Assembly: GCA_964549615.1 (NCBI GenBank)
Contig: CAZJVP010000088.1
Coordinates: 25,868 to 89,867 of the forward strand
From: CAYVLA01 sp964549615 [NCBI: uncultured Thermococci archaeon]
Lineage (GTDB): Archaea > CAYQAE01 > CAYVLA01
DNA: 64,000 nucleotides
Direction: 5' to 3'
Shown: positions 42,867 to 51,708 of the stretch, in pieces
Position numbering within the stretch: position 1 is the stretch's first letter
Layout of the letters: each line of letters begins with the position of its first letter
Notes under the pieces: generated by a model
Seen by the model: the letters and a program-made list of their open reading frames with translations, nothing else
What the model was told of the DNA's origin: nothing
Database searches by the model: none
Position numbers and translations under genes: made by a program

Positions 42867-43656
42867 GAAGGAGGTGTATCTGCGGGCGCGCGAGGCGGCC
42901 TTCTTCGCCGCCCCGCTTGTGAGCTTGCTGCTCATGTGGCAGGTCGTGGCATCCCTCGGCTTCATTCGCATATTGCCCACGCCGGTCGATGTCGGAAGGA
43001 CGATCCTAAACCTCTGCGAACAGACCAGGAATGGAAGCCCGTTGCTTCTGACCCACCTCGCAGCCAGCCTCTTCAGGGTCGGCATCGGGTTCTGCTTGGC
43101 CATGGCCATAGGGATTCCCGTGGGCTTACTCATAGGCATCAGCAAGCACGCAAGTTACCTAGCCCGCCCAATCCTCTCCTTGCTGATGCCCGTGCCCACG
43201 ATCGCCTGGGTTCCGATGCTTCTCATCGTGTGGGGGCTCGGAGACCGGACGATAGTGGCGGCCATATTCCTTGGCGCCTTCTTCAGCATCGCTTATAATA
43301 CTGCAAGCGGAGTGAGAAGCATCGATAAGAACTTGATCTGGGCGGCCTATACGATGGGGGCTTCCAAACGGACCATCTTTTGCCGAGTGCTCCTTCCGGG
43401 TTCGATGGTCTCCGTGCTCACCGGATTAAGGCTGGCAGTGGGCTACTCGTGGAGAGCGCTCGTCGGCGCGGAGATGCTGGCCGGAACGGGATGGGGCTTG
43501 GGCTACCTCGTTTTCGCTGCCAGGGCGCTCGCGGCCGCCGACGTGATGTTTGCCGGGCTCCTCGTCATCATGGCAGCCGGACATCTCATGGAGAGATGTA
43601 TCATCGGCCCGCTTGAGAGAAGGACGGTGCAGAAATGGGGAGTGATCAGGGCATAG
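42859..43656 (+). CDS. ABC importer permease 2, SsuC/TauC family
   Basis: 265 residues, related along its length to the upstream permease: both have NTASGVRS followed by a Lys-x2-L-x-W-A-A EAA loop (here SIDKNLIWAAYTMGASKRTIF) and end in ERRTVQKWG versus ERKTVQRWG. Six helices. The start is uncertain: TTG at 42859 or GTG at 42874. Its end overlaps the ATPase gene by 22 bases. Confidence 0.92.
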   Translation: MHKKEVYLRAREAAFFAAPLVSLLLMWQVVASLGFIRILPTPVDVGRTILNLCEQTRNGSPLLLTHLAASLFRVGIGFCLAMAIGIPVGLLIGISKHASYLARPILSLLMPVPTIAWVPMLLIVWGLGDRTIVAAIFLGAFFSIAYNTASGVRSIDKNLIWAAYTMGASKRTIFCRVLLPGSMVSVLTGLRLAVGYSWRALVGAEMLAGTGWGLGYLVFAARALAAADVMFAGLLVIMAAGHLMERCIIGPLERRTVQKWGVIRA

Positions 43657-44477
43657 ACACATCAAGGCGGCCCAAGCTTGAGGCCCGGCATTTGCGGAAG
43701 GAGTTCGGGACGGGCGAGGAGAAGGTCTTGGCGATCCAGGACATCAATTTCACCGTCCGGGACAACGAATTCTGCGTCATCGTCGGGCCGTCGGGGTGCG
43801 GAAAGTCCACGCTACTTTATCTCGTGGCTGGTTTCGAGAAGCCGACCGCCGGCGAGATCCTGCTCGATGGGAAGCGCATAGAGGGCCCGGGACCGGACCG
43901 GGGATTCGTCTTCCAAGAATTCGCACTTTATCCTTGGAAGACCGTCCTGGCCAACGTTAGCTTTGGACTCGAGATCCAAGGGGTCGACAAGAAGGAGGCA
44001 AGGCGGAGGGCACAGGAGTACGTCAAGATCATAGGCCTATCCGGATTCGAGAACGCCTACCCGCACACCCTCTCAGGCGGCATGAAACAGCGGGTCGGCA
44101 TCGCAAGGGCGCTCGCCTACGACCCGGAGATACTGCTGATGGACGAGCCCTTCGGATCCCTCGATGCACAGACGAAGAAGCTGATGCAGACCGAACTGCT
44201 GAGGGTCTGGGCCAAGACGAGGAAGACGGTTCTCTACGTCACCCACAGCGTCGTGGAGGCAACGTACCTAGCGGACAGAGTCATCGTCCTCACCGCCCGG
44301 CCCTCCAAGGTGAAGGGGATAGTGGAGGTGGACCTTCCGCGGCCAAGAAGTTACACGGATGACGATTACCTCGATGTTCGAGAGAGGATCCTCCGCCTCC
44401 TCGACGAGGAAGTCGCCAAGGCATTCGAGAGCGAAACCACGCAGCCGGGGCGGGCTCAAGGCGGCCCGCCTACTTGA
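43635..44477 (+). CDS. ABC importer ATPase, SsuB/TauB family
   Basis: 280 residues from the ATG at 43635. Walker A VGPSGCGKSTLLY, Q-loop VFQEFALYPWKTVLANV, signature LSGGMKQRVGIARAL, Walker B ILLMDEPFGSLD and H-loop LYVTHSVVEATYLADRV. The QEFALYPWKTV stretch is typical of nitrate/sulfonate/taurine transporters. Completes the operon that begins at 41016; convergent with the nucleotidyltransferase gene (8-base overlap). Confidence 0.94.
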   Translation: MGSDQGIDTSRRPKLEARHLRKEFGTGEEKVLAIQDINFTVRDNEFCVIVGPSGCGKSTLLYLVAGFEKPTAGEILLDGKRIEGPGPDRGFVFQEFALYPWKTVLANVSFGLEIQGVDKKEARRRAQEYVKIIGLSGFENAYPHTLSGGMKQRVGIARALAYDPEILLMDEPFGSLDAQTKKLMQTELLRVWAKTRKTVLYVTHSVVEATYLADRVIVLTARPSKVKGIVEVDLPRPRSYTDDDYLDVRERILRLLDEEVAKAFESETTQPGRAQGGPPT

Positions 44478-45219
44478 AGAGGAAGGAAAGCTCCCTCTCC
44501 ACAACGGAGTTTTCGAGCTTTTCGTACCGTTCCAGGCTCCCAACGTCGTACCAGAAGGAGTCGGTAAGATACCCCTTGACCTTCTCGCCGCTCGATATGA
44601 GGGCGGGTATGACATCTCCGGTGAGATCGATGCTGACCTTCTCCCCCTTGCGGATCTTCTCCTCCCGGATTCTTTCGATCATCCTGACCGCTGACTTGTT
44701 CAGGCAGAAGATGCCCACGGCAACGGGCCTGCCCAGCATTGGCTTCTCCACGAAGCCCTTCAGGTCGCCGTCCGGCCCCATCTCGGCAACGCCCACCCTG
44801 ACGGGAAAGTCCCTGGCAAGCGCGACGGTGCAGGCCGCCTTGGACTCGAGGTGCTTCTTCCACATATCCGTCAGATCCACCGAGCTCAGGATGTCGCCGT
44901 AGTAGACGATGAAGTTGTCCGCGAGCTGGCCGCGTGCGTGCAGCAGCGCCCCCGCAGTCCCCGTCATCTCCTTGGTGTCTTCGACGAATCGGAAGGTTGC
45001 GTTGAACCTCGGCCCCTCGTTGAAGTAGTTGATTATCTGATTTGCCCTATAGTTGATCAGCATGATGATGTCGTTGAAGCCGTGGTACGTGAGGAGCTTC
45101 ACGACGTACTCCAACAGCGGCTTCTCCCTCGTGCCGACGGGAACCATGGTTTTCTGGAAGTAGAAGGTCAAGGGACGAAGCCTAACCCCCTCGCCTCCCG
45201 CCAACACGACTGCTTGCAT
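44470..45219 (-). CDS. Sugar-1-phosphate nucleotidyltransferase
   Basis: 249 residues from the ATG at 45219. The N-terminal signature AVVLAGGEGVRLRPLT binds the NTP; KTMVPVGTREKPLLEYVVKLL and YYGDILSSVDL follow, and FVEKPMLGRPVAVGIF is the sugar-phosphate region. It makes an NDP-sugar (GDP-mannose, dTDP-glucose or similar). There is no C-terminal left-handed beta-helix, so no acetyltransferase activity. It could supply donors to the GT2/GT4 enzymes at 16-27 kb. Confidence 0.9.
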   Translation of the reverse strand: MQAVVLAGGEGVRLRPLTFYFQKTMVPVGTREKPLLEYVVKLLTYHGFNDIIMLINYRANQIINYFNEGPRFNATFRFVEDTKEMTGTAGALLHARGQLADNFIVYYGDILSSVDLTDMWKKHLESKAACTVALARDFPVRVGVAEMGPDGDLKGFVEKPMLGRPVAVGIFCLNKSAVRMIERIREEKIRKGEKVSIDLTGDVIPALISSGEKVKGYLTDSFWYDVGSLERYEKLENSVVERELSFLFK

Positions 45220-45329
45220 CACCGCTCCTCGTGCGGATGCCTTAAAATCTGTTCCCAGCCCCCCGATCAAAGCCAATCTAACCATTTCAATGAGCAAGAT
45301 TTTTCCGGTATGCCCTTGCGTGGCCCCCT

Positions 45330-45983
45330 GTGGAGTTGGGACGGGAGCGCGACCTCCTAGCTGGAGCCAGAGCCTTCATGCGCGATGCCCTCGGGTTCGA
45401 CCAAAACATGCTGCTCGAAGAGATCCCATCTCCTTGGGGCAGGCCTGACCTTCTGGGCGTCCGATTCCCGCCCCGATGCCGTGCCTGGCAAAGACCGATC
45501 GGCAGAGGAGCTCTCTGCCTCATCTCCTTCCTAGAGGCGCAGGGCCGGGCCGGCGTAAACGAGATAGGAAATCGGTTCGGGGTGACCGGACGGAGCGTGG
45601 CCAACCTCGCATCTGGGCCCCTCGCCGAGTCCCTGCTGACTTTTGACGGACGCACCCTCGGCCTCGGACCTCGCCCCCTGAGGCGATTCGAACATATCTG
45701 CGCAGTCGAGATCAAGCTCCGCGACTGGAAGGCTGGGCTTGCACAAGCCGTGAGGTACAAGACATTCTCGGATGAGGTCTACGTTTTCCTCGGACGGATC
45801 CCCAAGGCGCCACCTCGCCACGCTTTCACCCGGTCGGGAGTAGGGCTCGTCCAGCTCGGCCCCGAGCCGGCGGTTGTGGTCGCACCAACGGACACCTCGA
45901 ACGAGAACGTCACCATGTGTCGAAGGATCGTCGAGGAAAACATCAACCGGGCGATGCGCGCCGCTAGGCGAAGGCCTTTCTGA
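45330..45983 (+). CDS. Predicted PD-(D/E)XK-fold protein with inserted winged helix
   Basis: 217 residues from a GTG. Asp40 in WGRPDLLGVRF, then Glu127-x-Lys129 in ICAVEIKLRDWKAGLAQ, and a Gln139-x3-Tyr143 pair fit the PD-(D/E)XK nuclease core with its QxxxY helix. Between the first Asp and the ExK strand (residues ~58-108) is a helix-turn-helix-like segment (LISFLEAQGRAGVNEIGNRF and VTGRSVANL). I infer a DNA-binding nuclease or a nuclease-fold regulator. It is an orphan: no methylase or partner nearby. No named family recognised. Confidence 0.65.
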   Translation: MELGRERDLLAGARAFMRDALGFDQNMLLEEIPSPWGRPDLLGVRFPPRCRAWQRPIGRGALCLISFLEAQGRAGVNEIGNRFGVTGRSVANLASGPLAESLLTFDGRTLGLGPRPLRRFEHICAVEIKLRDWKAGLAQAVRYKTFSDEVYVFLGRIPKAPPRHAFTRSGVGLVQLGPEPAVVVAPTDTSNENVTMCRRIVEENINRAMRAARRRPF

Positions 45984-46776
45984 GGTAGGCAATGCTCTTG
46001 CTCGCGATGGTTTGGGGATCGGGCGAGAAGTCGAAAACCTCCACGGAAACGTAGCCCTCATAGGCTATCTCGCGCAAAGCGCGAGCTATTGGAACGAAAT
46101 CCGTACTCCCGAAGCCTGGACCCCTTCTGTTTGCGTCGTTTGCGTGAACGTGGGCCAGCTTGCCGCGCGCAGACCGGATGATGCCCGGGATGTCCCTGCC
46201 CTCGCTACTCATTGCCTTGACGTCGAGTATCAACTTGAAATTGGGACTGTCCATCTCCTCAACCATCCTGAGGGCCTCCGCGGCCGTCGTTATGAAGTTC
46301 GTCTCGGCTGCGGACAGCGGCTCGATGCAAAGGGTTACGCCTCCATCCGCCGCGACCGGAAGGCACTCGGAGAATACCTCCTTGGCCAGCGCCCATGCCT
46401 TTTCATAGCTCAGCCCGGGCATGACGGCCCGCTGCTTGGGTGAGCCGATCACCATGACCTTGCCGCCGATCTCGCTGCAGAACCTGACCAGCTCTTGCAG
46501 ATAGGCGGAAGTCTTTCTCCTGATCGAATCATCGGGATGGTTGATGTAGAGCCCCTCCGGTTTGACCAGCAGCCAATGAAGCCCGACGACCTCAAGCCCC
46601 AGCGACTTGGCATAGCCCTTGATGGACTCCCGTTGTCTCGAAGAGAGCTCCTTAACATGGTTGCACAGCGTGAAGGGCGCGATCTCAACCCCGTCGTACC
46701 CCACCGACTTGGCATACTTGAACACCTCCCGGATATTCCAGCCCTCGAACATCTCGTTGCATATGGAGAACTTCAT
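45964..46776 (-). CDS. Sugar phosphate isomerase/epimerase-family TIM barrel
   Basis: 270 residues from the ATG at 46776 (MKFSICNEMFEGWNI). Xylose-isomerase-like/AP-endonuclease-2 fold: GYDGVEIAPFTLCNH, LGLEVVGLHWLLVKPEG, CIEPLSAAETNFIT (metal Glu), KLILDVKAM and HVHANDANRRGPG (metal His/Asp), YVSVEVFDFSP (metal Glu). Acts on a sugar, inositol-type ketone or hydroxypyruvate-like substrate. Co-directional with the UROD/MtaA-like gene upstream, 33 bases away, so likely one operon. Confidence 0.88.
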   Translation of the reverse strand: MKFSICNEMFEGWNIREVFKYAKSVGYDGVEIAPFTLCNHVKELSSRQRESIKGYAKSLGLEVVGLHWLLVKPEGLYINHPDDSIRRKTSAYLQELVRFCSEIGGKVMVIGSPKQRAVMPGLSYEKAWALAKEVFSECLPVAADGGVTLCIEPLSAAETNFITTAAEALRMVEEMDSPNFKLILDVKAMSSEGRDIPGIIRSARGKLAHVHANDANRRGPGFGSTDFVPIARALREIAYEGYVSVEVFDFSPDPQTIASKSIAYLRKAFA

Positions 46777-46809
46777 CCGCTCACCCACCTGTCGCAACTC
46801 TTCCGGATC

Positions 46810-47844
46810 TTATATCTTGCCCAGGGATATCCAAGCCTCCCTTGCGGACGCAACCATCGTGGCTATGGACTCGTGAGGCGTGTCGCGGGGAACCTCGCAG
46901 CCCGTGGAAAAGATGAAGCCCCGCCTCCTTCCCGCCTTCTTGACGGCACCGACGATCATCCTCGTTCTCTGGGCAACCTCCTGCACCGGCGCAAATCTCA
47001 CAAGCGAGGGATCCATGTTTCCCTTCATCGTAGCATTGCCCAGACACCTCATGGATTCCTCAACGCCCACCTTGTGGTCCACATCCACGATGTCCACCAT
47101 GCGGTCAAGCTCCCCGAGGATGGGCAAGGTGTTGCCGCATATGTGCATCTGCACCAGCGCGCCTTTCCTTCGTATGGCTTCGGATAGCCTGCGGTCATAC
47201 TCTGCAAGATTGTCCAAGTATGCCCTAGGCGAGAGGATGTCCATCGAGGAGGAGGCGTTGCCGATCGCGATGACGTCGGCACCTTCCTCGGCCAAAACCG
47301 CGGCGAACTCCCTGCTCACTCCAAGACACTTCTCCAGAAGCGGCTTGACCTTGGGGTCGTGCTTCATGAGATCCACGACCATCTGCTTGAAACCTCGAAG
47401 TTGGGCTGCCAGCTGGTAGGCGCTCATCACCCACGCGATCACGGCATATTCCGCGTCTGAAAGGCGCCTCACCGCCTCGATCTTCACCGGGAACCTCCCC
47501 TCAGCCGTAACATCCGGCGAAGGTATCTCATCTACCCCCATACGGTCCAAGGCAGGCGTCTCCAACCTGGGGAAATCGTTCTCGGGATGGATCGAGATGC
47601 TGCCCATGGTCTCCGCTTCGATGAGAACATCGCTCGCCACATTGACCGAGTCCACCGAGAACTTCCTAGCGCACTTCAGCTGGGCCTCCGCCAGGTCTTG
47701 CCCGTTCTCGCAATACCTTCTGATCGAGATGCCCGAAACCTCGCAGGCGGTGGCCTTAAGGAAAGGAGCGACGGACAGCTCTTCGATGCTCTCGCCCAAG
47801 CAGCCTTCTAGGAACCTGTCCCTCGGGGTCAAGGTGTTCACCAA
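46810..47844 (-). CDS. UROD/MtaA-type (methylcobamide) methyltransferase-like protein
   Basis: 344 residues in the uroporphyrinogen decarboxylase superfamily. The zinc-type ligands of the methyltransferase branch appear as VQMHICGNTLP (His-x-Cys) and FSTGCEVPRDTP (Cys near residue 316). That pattern favours MtaA/MtbA/CmuA-like methyl transfer over heme decarboxylation. There is no adjacent corrinoid protein gene, so the methyl donor is unknown. Downstream gene is a TIM-barrel isomerase. Inference: demethylation of a small methylated compound. Confidence 0.8.
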   Translation of the reverse strand: MVNTLTPRDRFLEGCLGESIEELSVAPFLKATACEVSGISIRRYCENGQDLAEAQLKCARKFSVDSVNVASDVLIEAETMGSISIHPENDFPRLETPALDRMGVDEIPSPDVTAEGRFPVKIEAVRRLSDAEYAVIAWVMSAYQLAAQLRGFKQMVVDLMKHDPKVKPLLEKCLGVSREFAAVLAEEGADVIAIGNASSSMDILSPRAYLDNLAEYDRRLSEAIRRKGALVQMHICGNTLPILGELDRMVDIVDVDHKVGVEESMRCLGNATMKGNMDPSLVRFAPVQEVAQRTRMIVGAVKKAGRRRGFIFSTGCEVPRDTPHESIATMVASAREAWISLGKI

Positions 47845-47948
47845 GCTTGCCGATCGAGGCAGGTTTCCGCAACGCTAAACCCAGACTTATGTATTTTCAC
47901 TTCTCCACCGAAGATGTTGTTGTGGACTTGCGTGCTTTCGGGTAGCGT

Positions 47949-49151
47949 GTGAAGGAACTGGACAATTCGCTTCGGTGGTTCGTGAGGCCCACGTTCAGCA
48001 TGCTTTCCGGGGAGGCGAAACTCTACAACAGGTATGCGACCGGCATGGTGATAGAAGCGGGCCATTTCCTCCTAAGGAGACGTAGCATCTTGCGGAGGTT
48101 TCGCGGCCGAATCTTCGCCGTGGATCCAAGAACGCCCGCTTTTCAGTGCAGACCCGACATGGCAGTCGATCCCCGAACCGACAAGATACGCACCAGCTAC
48201 CTCAAGCTTGCCGCAAGACACGGCGGCCCGATATGGCAGAGATTTTCCCACCTGGAACCGGCCAGGCCCAGCGATATGTGCAAGTCCTCCTGCGAGTCAA
48301 CCGCCATCAGCCTCATTGACCTCCAGAAATCCGCACGCCCATCAGTAATCCTCGCCCCCTACTTCGTCGTCGAGGGGCCGGACGACCCGTGGGTTCAGGT
48401 GAACAGATGCATGTTTGAAGCGGCACGCCGCGCCGAAGACGGAACCGTATACATGCCGCTCGCCTTCCAGAGTTCCCTTCTTGCCGATCTGGGACGCCTA
48501 GATCGCCTTTGCGAAATGTACATGGAGTCATGCGCGCCGGGATACGCCGTCTGGCCGGTCGGCCTCAACGAGATGAACGCCTCGGCAGAAGAGCTCGTCG
48601 GGCTTGCACACGTCTTGGGCAAGCTACCCAGTGGCTCCCTCGCCTTGTACGGAGGCTATTTCACCATGCTGCTGTGCGCCCTGAACCGACAGTCGTTCAG
48701 CAGCGGCCCATGCTTCTATGAGAGGCGAGACATGAAGATAGCGCCTCCGCTGGAGTTCAGACCGAGGTGTCGCTACTATCTTCCTCCGCTCTACCAGAAG
48801 GTCGACCCAGTGTCGGCCGTGGTCTTCTACCGCCTCATCTCCGAGATGGGGCTGGATCCTCGGCTGTGTCCGGCATGTTTGCGGAACGTGACCGATGAAG
48901 ACTTCGACGGGATCGCTGGCATGCCCGAGCTGGACGTGTTCGAGCATAATCTGATCGCGAGAAAGGACGAAATAGAAGCACTGAGAGCTTCCCCTGACCC
49001 GGCACTCAAGGCGGAGGAAGGATTTCGGTGGGCCGTTTCGCATAGATCATCGTTCCCGCACTTCCGATCGCTTAGGTACCTCAAGACGTGGACCATGGCC
49101 CTCGAAAGGATCCGTTCCCTGGCCGGTCGCCCGTCACGCAAGAGATATTAG
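47949..49151 (+). CDS. Conserved-looking protein of unknown function
   Basis: 400 residues from a GTG. No recognised family. Visible features: a basic RRRSILRRFRGRIF stretch at ~42-57, alternating strand/helix segments suggesting an alpha/beta (possibly TIM) barrel (VILAPYFVVEG, GTVYMPLAFQSS, GYAVWPVGLNEM, GSLALYGGYFTMLLCAL), and scattered Cys including CPACL near 310. An A/T-rich segment before it (ACTTATGTATTTTCAC, ~47883-47900) may be its promoter. The layout recalls tRNA-guanine-transglycosylase-like barrels, but I cannot support that call. Confidence 0.65.
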   Translation: MKELDNSLRWFVRPTFSMLSGEAKLYNRYATGMVIEAGHFLLRRRSILRRFRGRIFAVDPRTPAFQCRPDMAVDPRTDKIRTSYLKLAARHGGPIWQRFSHLEPARPSDMCKSSCESTAISLIDLQKSARPSVILAPYFVVEGPDDPWVQVNRCMFEAARRAEDGTVYMPLAFQSSLLADLGRLDRLCEMYMESCAPGYAVWPVGLNEMNASAEELVGLAHVLGKLPSGSLALYGGYFTMLLCALNRQSFSSGPCFYERRDMKIAPPLEFRPRCRYYLPPLYQKVDPVSAVVFYRLISEMGLDPRLCPACLRNVTDEDFDGIAGMPELDVFEHNLIARKDEIEALRASPDPALKAEEGFRWAVSHRSSFPHFRSLRYLKTWTMALERIRSLAGRPSRKRY

Positions 49152-49178
49152 ACTGCCGCCCTCGCACTGAACGATCAG

Positions 49179-50264
49179 ATGCCCCCGATGGTCGTCGTGG
49201 GCACAAGGCCCGAGATCATCAAGATGGCCCCAGTCATCTTGGAGCTCGAGCGCCGGGCGGTACAGTTCGTGCTGGTCCACACCGACCAGCACTATGACGA
49301 GTCCCTCTCCGGCAGCTTCTTCCGTCAACTCCAACTGCCGAAGCCGGACTACCATTTGAACGTGCGATCCGGCACGCAGGCCGAGCAAACGGCCAAGATA
49401 CTGCTGGCCCTCGAACCTTTGATGACCAAGCTTCGCCCCAGTCCAGTGCTCGTTCAGGGGGACACCAACACGGTTCTCGGAACCGGCATCGCCGCGGTCA
49501 AACTTGGGATCGAGGTCGGCCACGTTGAAGCTGGCCTCAGAAGCCGGGACCTCCGCATGCCCGAGGAGCACAACAGGCGGGTGGTGGACCACCTCTCAAG
49601 CCACCTCTTTGCCCCGACGCAGAGAAGCGCCGAGAACCTCAAGAGGGAGGATGTCTGGGGCCGGGTGTATGTGACGGGCAACACCATCATCGACGCTCTG
49701 GACAGGTTCATTGACAGGGCGCTCGAAAGCTCCAAGATCATGGAGCGCATACCTTTCGACCGCTATGCCCTAGTCACGCTGCACCGAGCCGAGAACGTGG
49801 ACGATCCCGAGACGCTGAAGAAGATAGCTCAGATCCTTCGAGACATCATCAAAGTCCCGGTAGTTTTCCCGATACACCCCAGGACCGTCGCAAGGCTGCA
49901 GGCAATGGGGCTTTACCAGATCATCAAGTCCAAGCCGGAGATAATGCTCACCGATCCTCTTCCGTACTTCGATTTCTTGGCCGCTATGGCTCGCTGTGAG
50001 TTCATCCTCACCGACTCAGGAGGCGTCCAGGAAGAGGCCACCCACCCGCGGATCCGGAAGCCCGTCATCGTCGCCAGATTGTCCACCGAGAGGCCCGAGG
50101 CCGTAGATGCTGGTTTTGCCAAGGTCGTTGGGTTCGACATAGAGCGGTTGGCCCAGGCGATCGAGGAGATCGACGCGGCATCGCTCCCCCGAAAATCCCC
50201 CTTCGGGGACGGAAGGGCAGCAACCAGGATAGTGGATGTCGTGCAGGAACGCCAGACCTGCTGA
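49179..50264 (+). CDS. wecB: UDP-N-acetylglucosamine 2-epimerase
   Basis: 361 residues, GT-B-like fold of the non-hydrolysing epimerases: VGTRPEIIKMAPVILEL, VHTDQHYDESLSG, VQGDTNTVLGTG, GHVEAGLRSRD, MPEEHNRRVVDHLS, TLHRAENVDD and LTDSGGVQEEA. Converts UDP-GlcNAc to UDP-ManNAc, which the dehydrogenase at 31577 can oxidise. Two close ATGs (49179 and 49188). Confidence 0.95.
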   Translation: MPPMVVVGTRPEIIKMAPVILELERRAVQFVLVHTDQHYDESLSGSFFRQLQLPKPDYHLNVRSGTQAEQTAKILLALEPLMTKLRPSPVLVQGDTNTVLGTGIAAVKLGIEVGHVEAGLRSRDLRMPEEHNRRVVDHLSSHLFAPTQRSAENLKREDVWGRVYVTGNTIIDALDRFIDRALESSKIMERIPFDRYALVTLHRAENVDDPETLKKIAQILRDIIKVPVVFPIHPRTVARLQAMGLYQIIKSKPEIMLTDPLPYFDFLAAMARCEFILTDSGGVQEEATHPRIRKPVIVARLSTERPEAVDAGFAKVVGFDIERLAQAIEEIDAASLPRKSPFGDGRAATRIVDVVQERQTC

Positions 50265-50295
50265 TAGCCTTCAGAACGCATGGGACGGTTGCGCA

Positions 50296-50308
50296 AAAGA
50301 TTTTAATC
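50296..50308 (+). promoter_or_regulatory. TATA-like box of the TPR-like gene
   Basis: AAAGATTTTAATC lies ~55 bases before the ATG at 50357, leaving a short leader with AGAGGA as ribosome-binding site. Confidence 0.45.
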
Positions 50309-50356
50309 TGCGCGAAACCCCTCTAGGGAGGCCGCGCCCCGAAGGGGTAGAGGAAT

Positions 50357-51094
50357 ATGGGATTTCTTGATTCGTTGAAGTCGCCTGAAGCTCTGGAAAA
50401 AGAAGGGAAGCTCAAGGAAGCCGCACACAAGTACTGGAGAAAGAAGAAGTACGAGGGGGCGGCTAGGTGTTACGAGAGCCTTGGCTGGTTTGACTCAGCC
50501 GCCTGGGCCTGGGAGGAGCTACAGTCCTGGGAGAAGGTCGCTGAGAACAAGGAAAAAGCAGCCAAGGAGGACAGCATGTACTGGAAGGATGCCGCAGAAG
50601 CGTGGGAGAAGGCGAACAGGTTCGACGAGGCCGCGAGGTGCTACGAGCAGTATGCCAAGGAGGAGCCTTGGTACTGGGAGAATGCCGCAGAGAGTTGGAA
50701 GAAGGCCGGGAATATCGAGAGAAGCAAGGCTGCGTGGCTTGAGTCAGCCAAGTACTATGCCAAGGAGGCCGTGGACGACGAAGGGATCTGGTGGGAGGAT
50801 GCGGCCAAGGGCTTCCAGAACGCCGGGCAAACGGAGAACTACGTCAAGTGCATGAAGTACTATCTCCAGTATTGCGTCGAGCAGTCCAAGAAGGAGAAAT
50901 GGTACTACAAGGAAATCGCCGAAGTCCTTACGAAGTTTGGGCACAAGGAAGAAGCGGCAAAGTACATGAAGCTGTACGAAGAATACGAGAAGGAACGCAA
51001 GGAGAGGGCGCTCAAGCGTCTCGAGGAGGAGAGGAAGGCTAGGGAAGCTGGGGCAGCTGCTGGGGCCGCCACCGCTCAGCCCAAGAAGGCCTAG
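50357..51094 (+). CDS. Trp-rich TPR-like repeat protein
   Basis: 245 residues, all helical. At least four repeats of ~30-37 residues share the pattern YW-x2-AAE-x-W-x-KA-x5-AA-x-CY (for example MYWKDAAEAWEKANRFDEAA, then WYWENAAESWKKAGNIERS, then IWWEDAAKGFQNAGQTEN), which is TPR/SNAP-like. About 14 tryptophans. The C-terminus (~205-245) is a charged coiled coil (YEEYEKERKERALKRLEEER) ending in a low-complexity Ala tail. No signal peptide. Probably a cytosolic scaffold. Its own promoter and strong codon quality suggest good expression. Confidence 0.8.
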   Translation: MGFLDSLKSPEALEKEGKLKEAAHKYWRKKKYEGAARCYESLGWFDSAAWAWEELQSWEKVAENKEKAAKEDSMYWKDAAEAWEKANRFDEAARCYEQYAKEEPWYWENAAESWKKAGNIERSKAAWLESAKYYAKEAVDDEGIWWEDAAKGFQNAGQTENYVKCMKYYLQYCVEQSKKEKWYYKEIAEVLTKFGHKEEAAKYMKLYEEYEKERKERALKRLEEERKAREAGAAAGAATAQPKKA

Positions 51095-51189
51095 GACTCG
51101 GATCTTCGTCCGGCGCTTTTCTTCTTTTCGCCAAAGGCCGCGATAAAGTGAAGTATCCTTTCATCTTCGCCTAGTCAACGGTGTGTCTA

Positions 51190-51708
51190 ATGCAGCTCCA
51201 TGATCCCGATGGCTTTGAGCTCAACCAAGCACTCCAGGCCTTTGAGAAAGGCAATCTCATGCTACACGAGATATGCAATGACCTGGGCATCCGCCCGGGC
51301 CCCGTATACGACGAGTACGTCAAGAGGCTCAAGGAAAGCAGGGGGCCTCCCAGAACCAGTCTGGTGCGGGTCGATGTGGAGAAGCATGCCGGCTTCGACC
51401 GCATCTACAACGACCTCCCCCTCATGGTCAAGACGATCCTGTCGCTGTACCCCCAGTGCTACATCTACGAGCTAGCCGACTACGAGCCGCTTCCTGACAC
51501 GGAATGGGTGATCTTTCTCGTCCCGAGGCTCGGCTTCGTGAAGCTCTACACCTCCCTATTCTACGACCTCGGCTGCTACGTCGAGGTTGCCTTCCCGGAG
51601 CCCAATCGTGGCCGCAGAGCCAAGGAACTGGCAACCCTACTGGCTAAGCAGCTAAACGAGTTCTACGGCACGAGGATGCAGAAGGCCTCCTCGCTGTCCC
51701 ACGGTTGA
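51190..51708 (+). CDS. Protein of unknown function with possible N-terminal HTH
   Basis: 172 residues from the ATG at 51190 (GTG at 51181 also in frame). Residues ~8-45 (ALQAFEKGNLMLHEICNDLG, then PVYDEYVKRLKESR) could form a helix-turn-helix-like unit; the rest is alpha/beta (VDVEKHAGFDRIYNDLPLMV, EWVIFLVPRLGFVKLYTSLF). No family recognised. It follows the TPR-like gene by ~95 bases on the same strand. Confidence 0.6.
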   Translation: MQLHDPDGFELNQALQAFEKGNLMLHEICNDLGIRPGPVYDEYVKRLKESRGPPRTSLVRVDVEKHAGFDRIYNDLPLMVKTILSLYPQCYIYELADYEPLPDTEWVIFLVPRLGFVKLYTSLFYDLGCYVEVAFPEPNRGRRAKELATLLAKQLNEFYGTRMQKASSLSHG

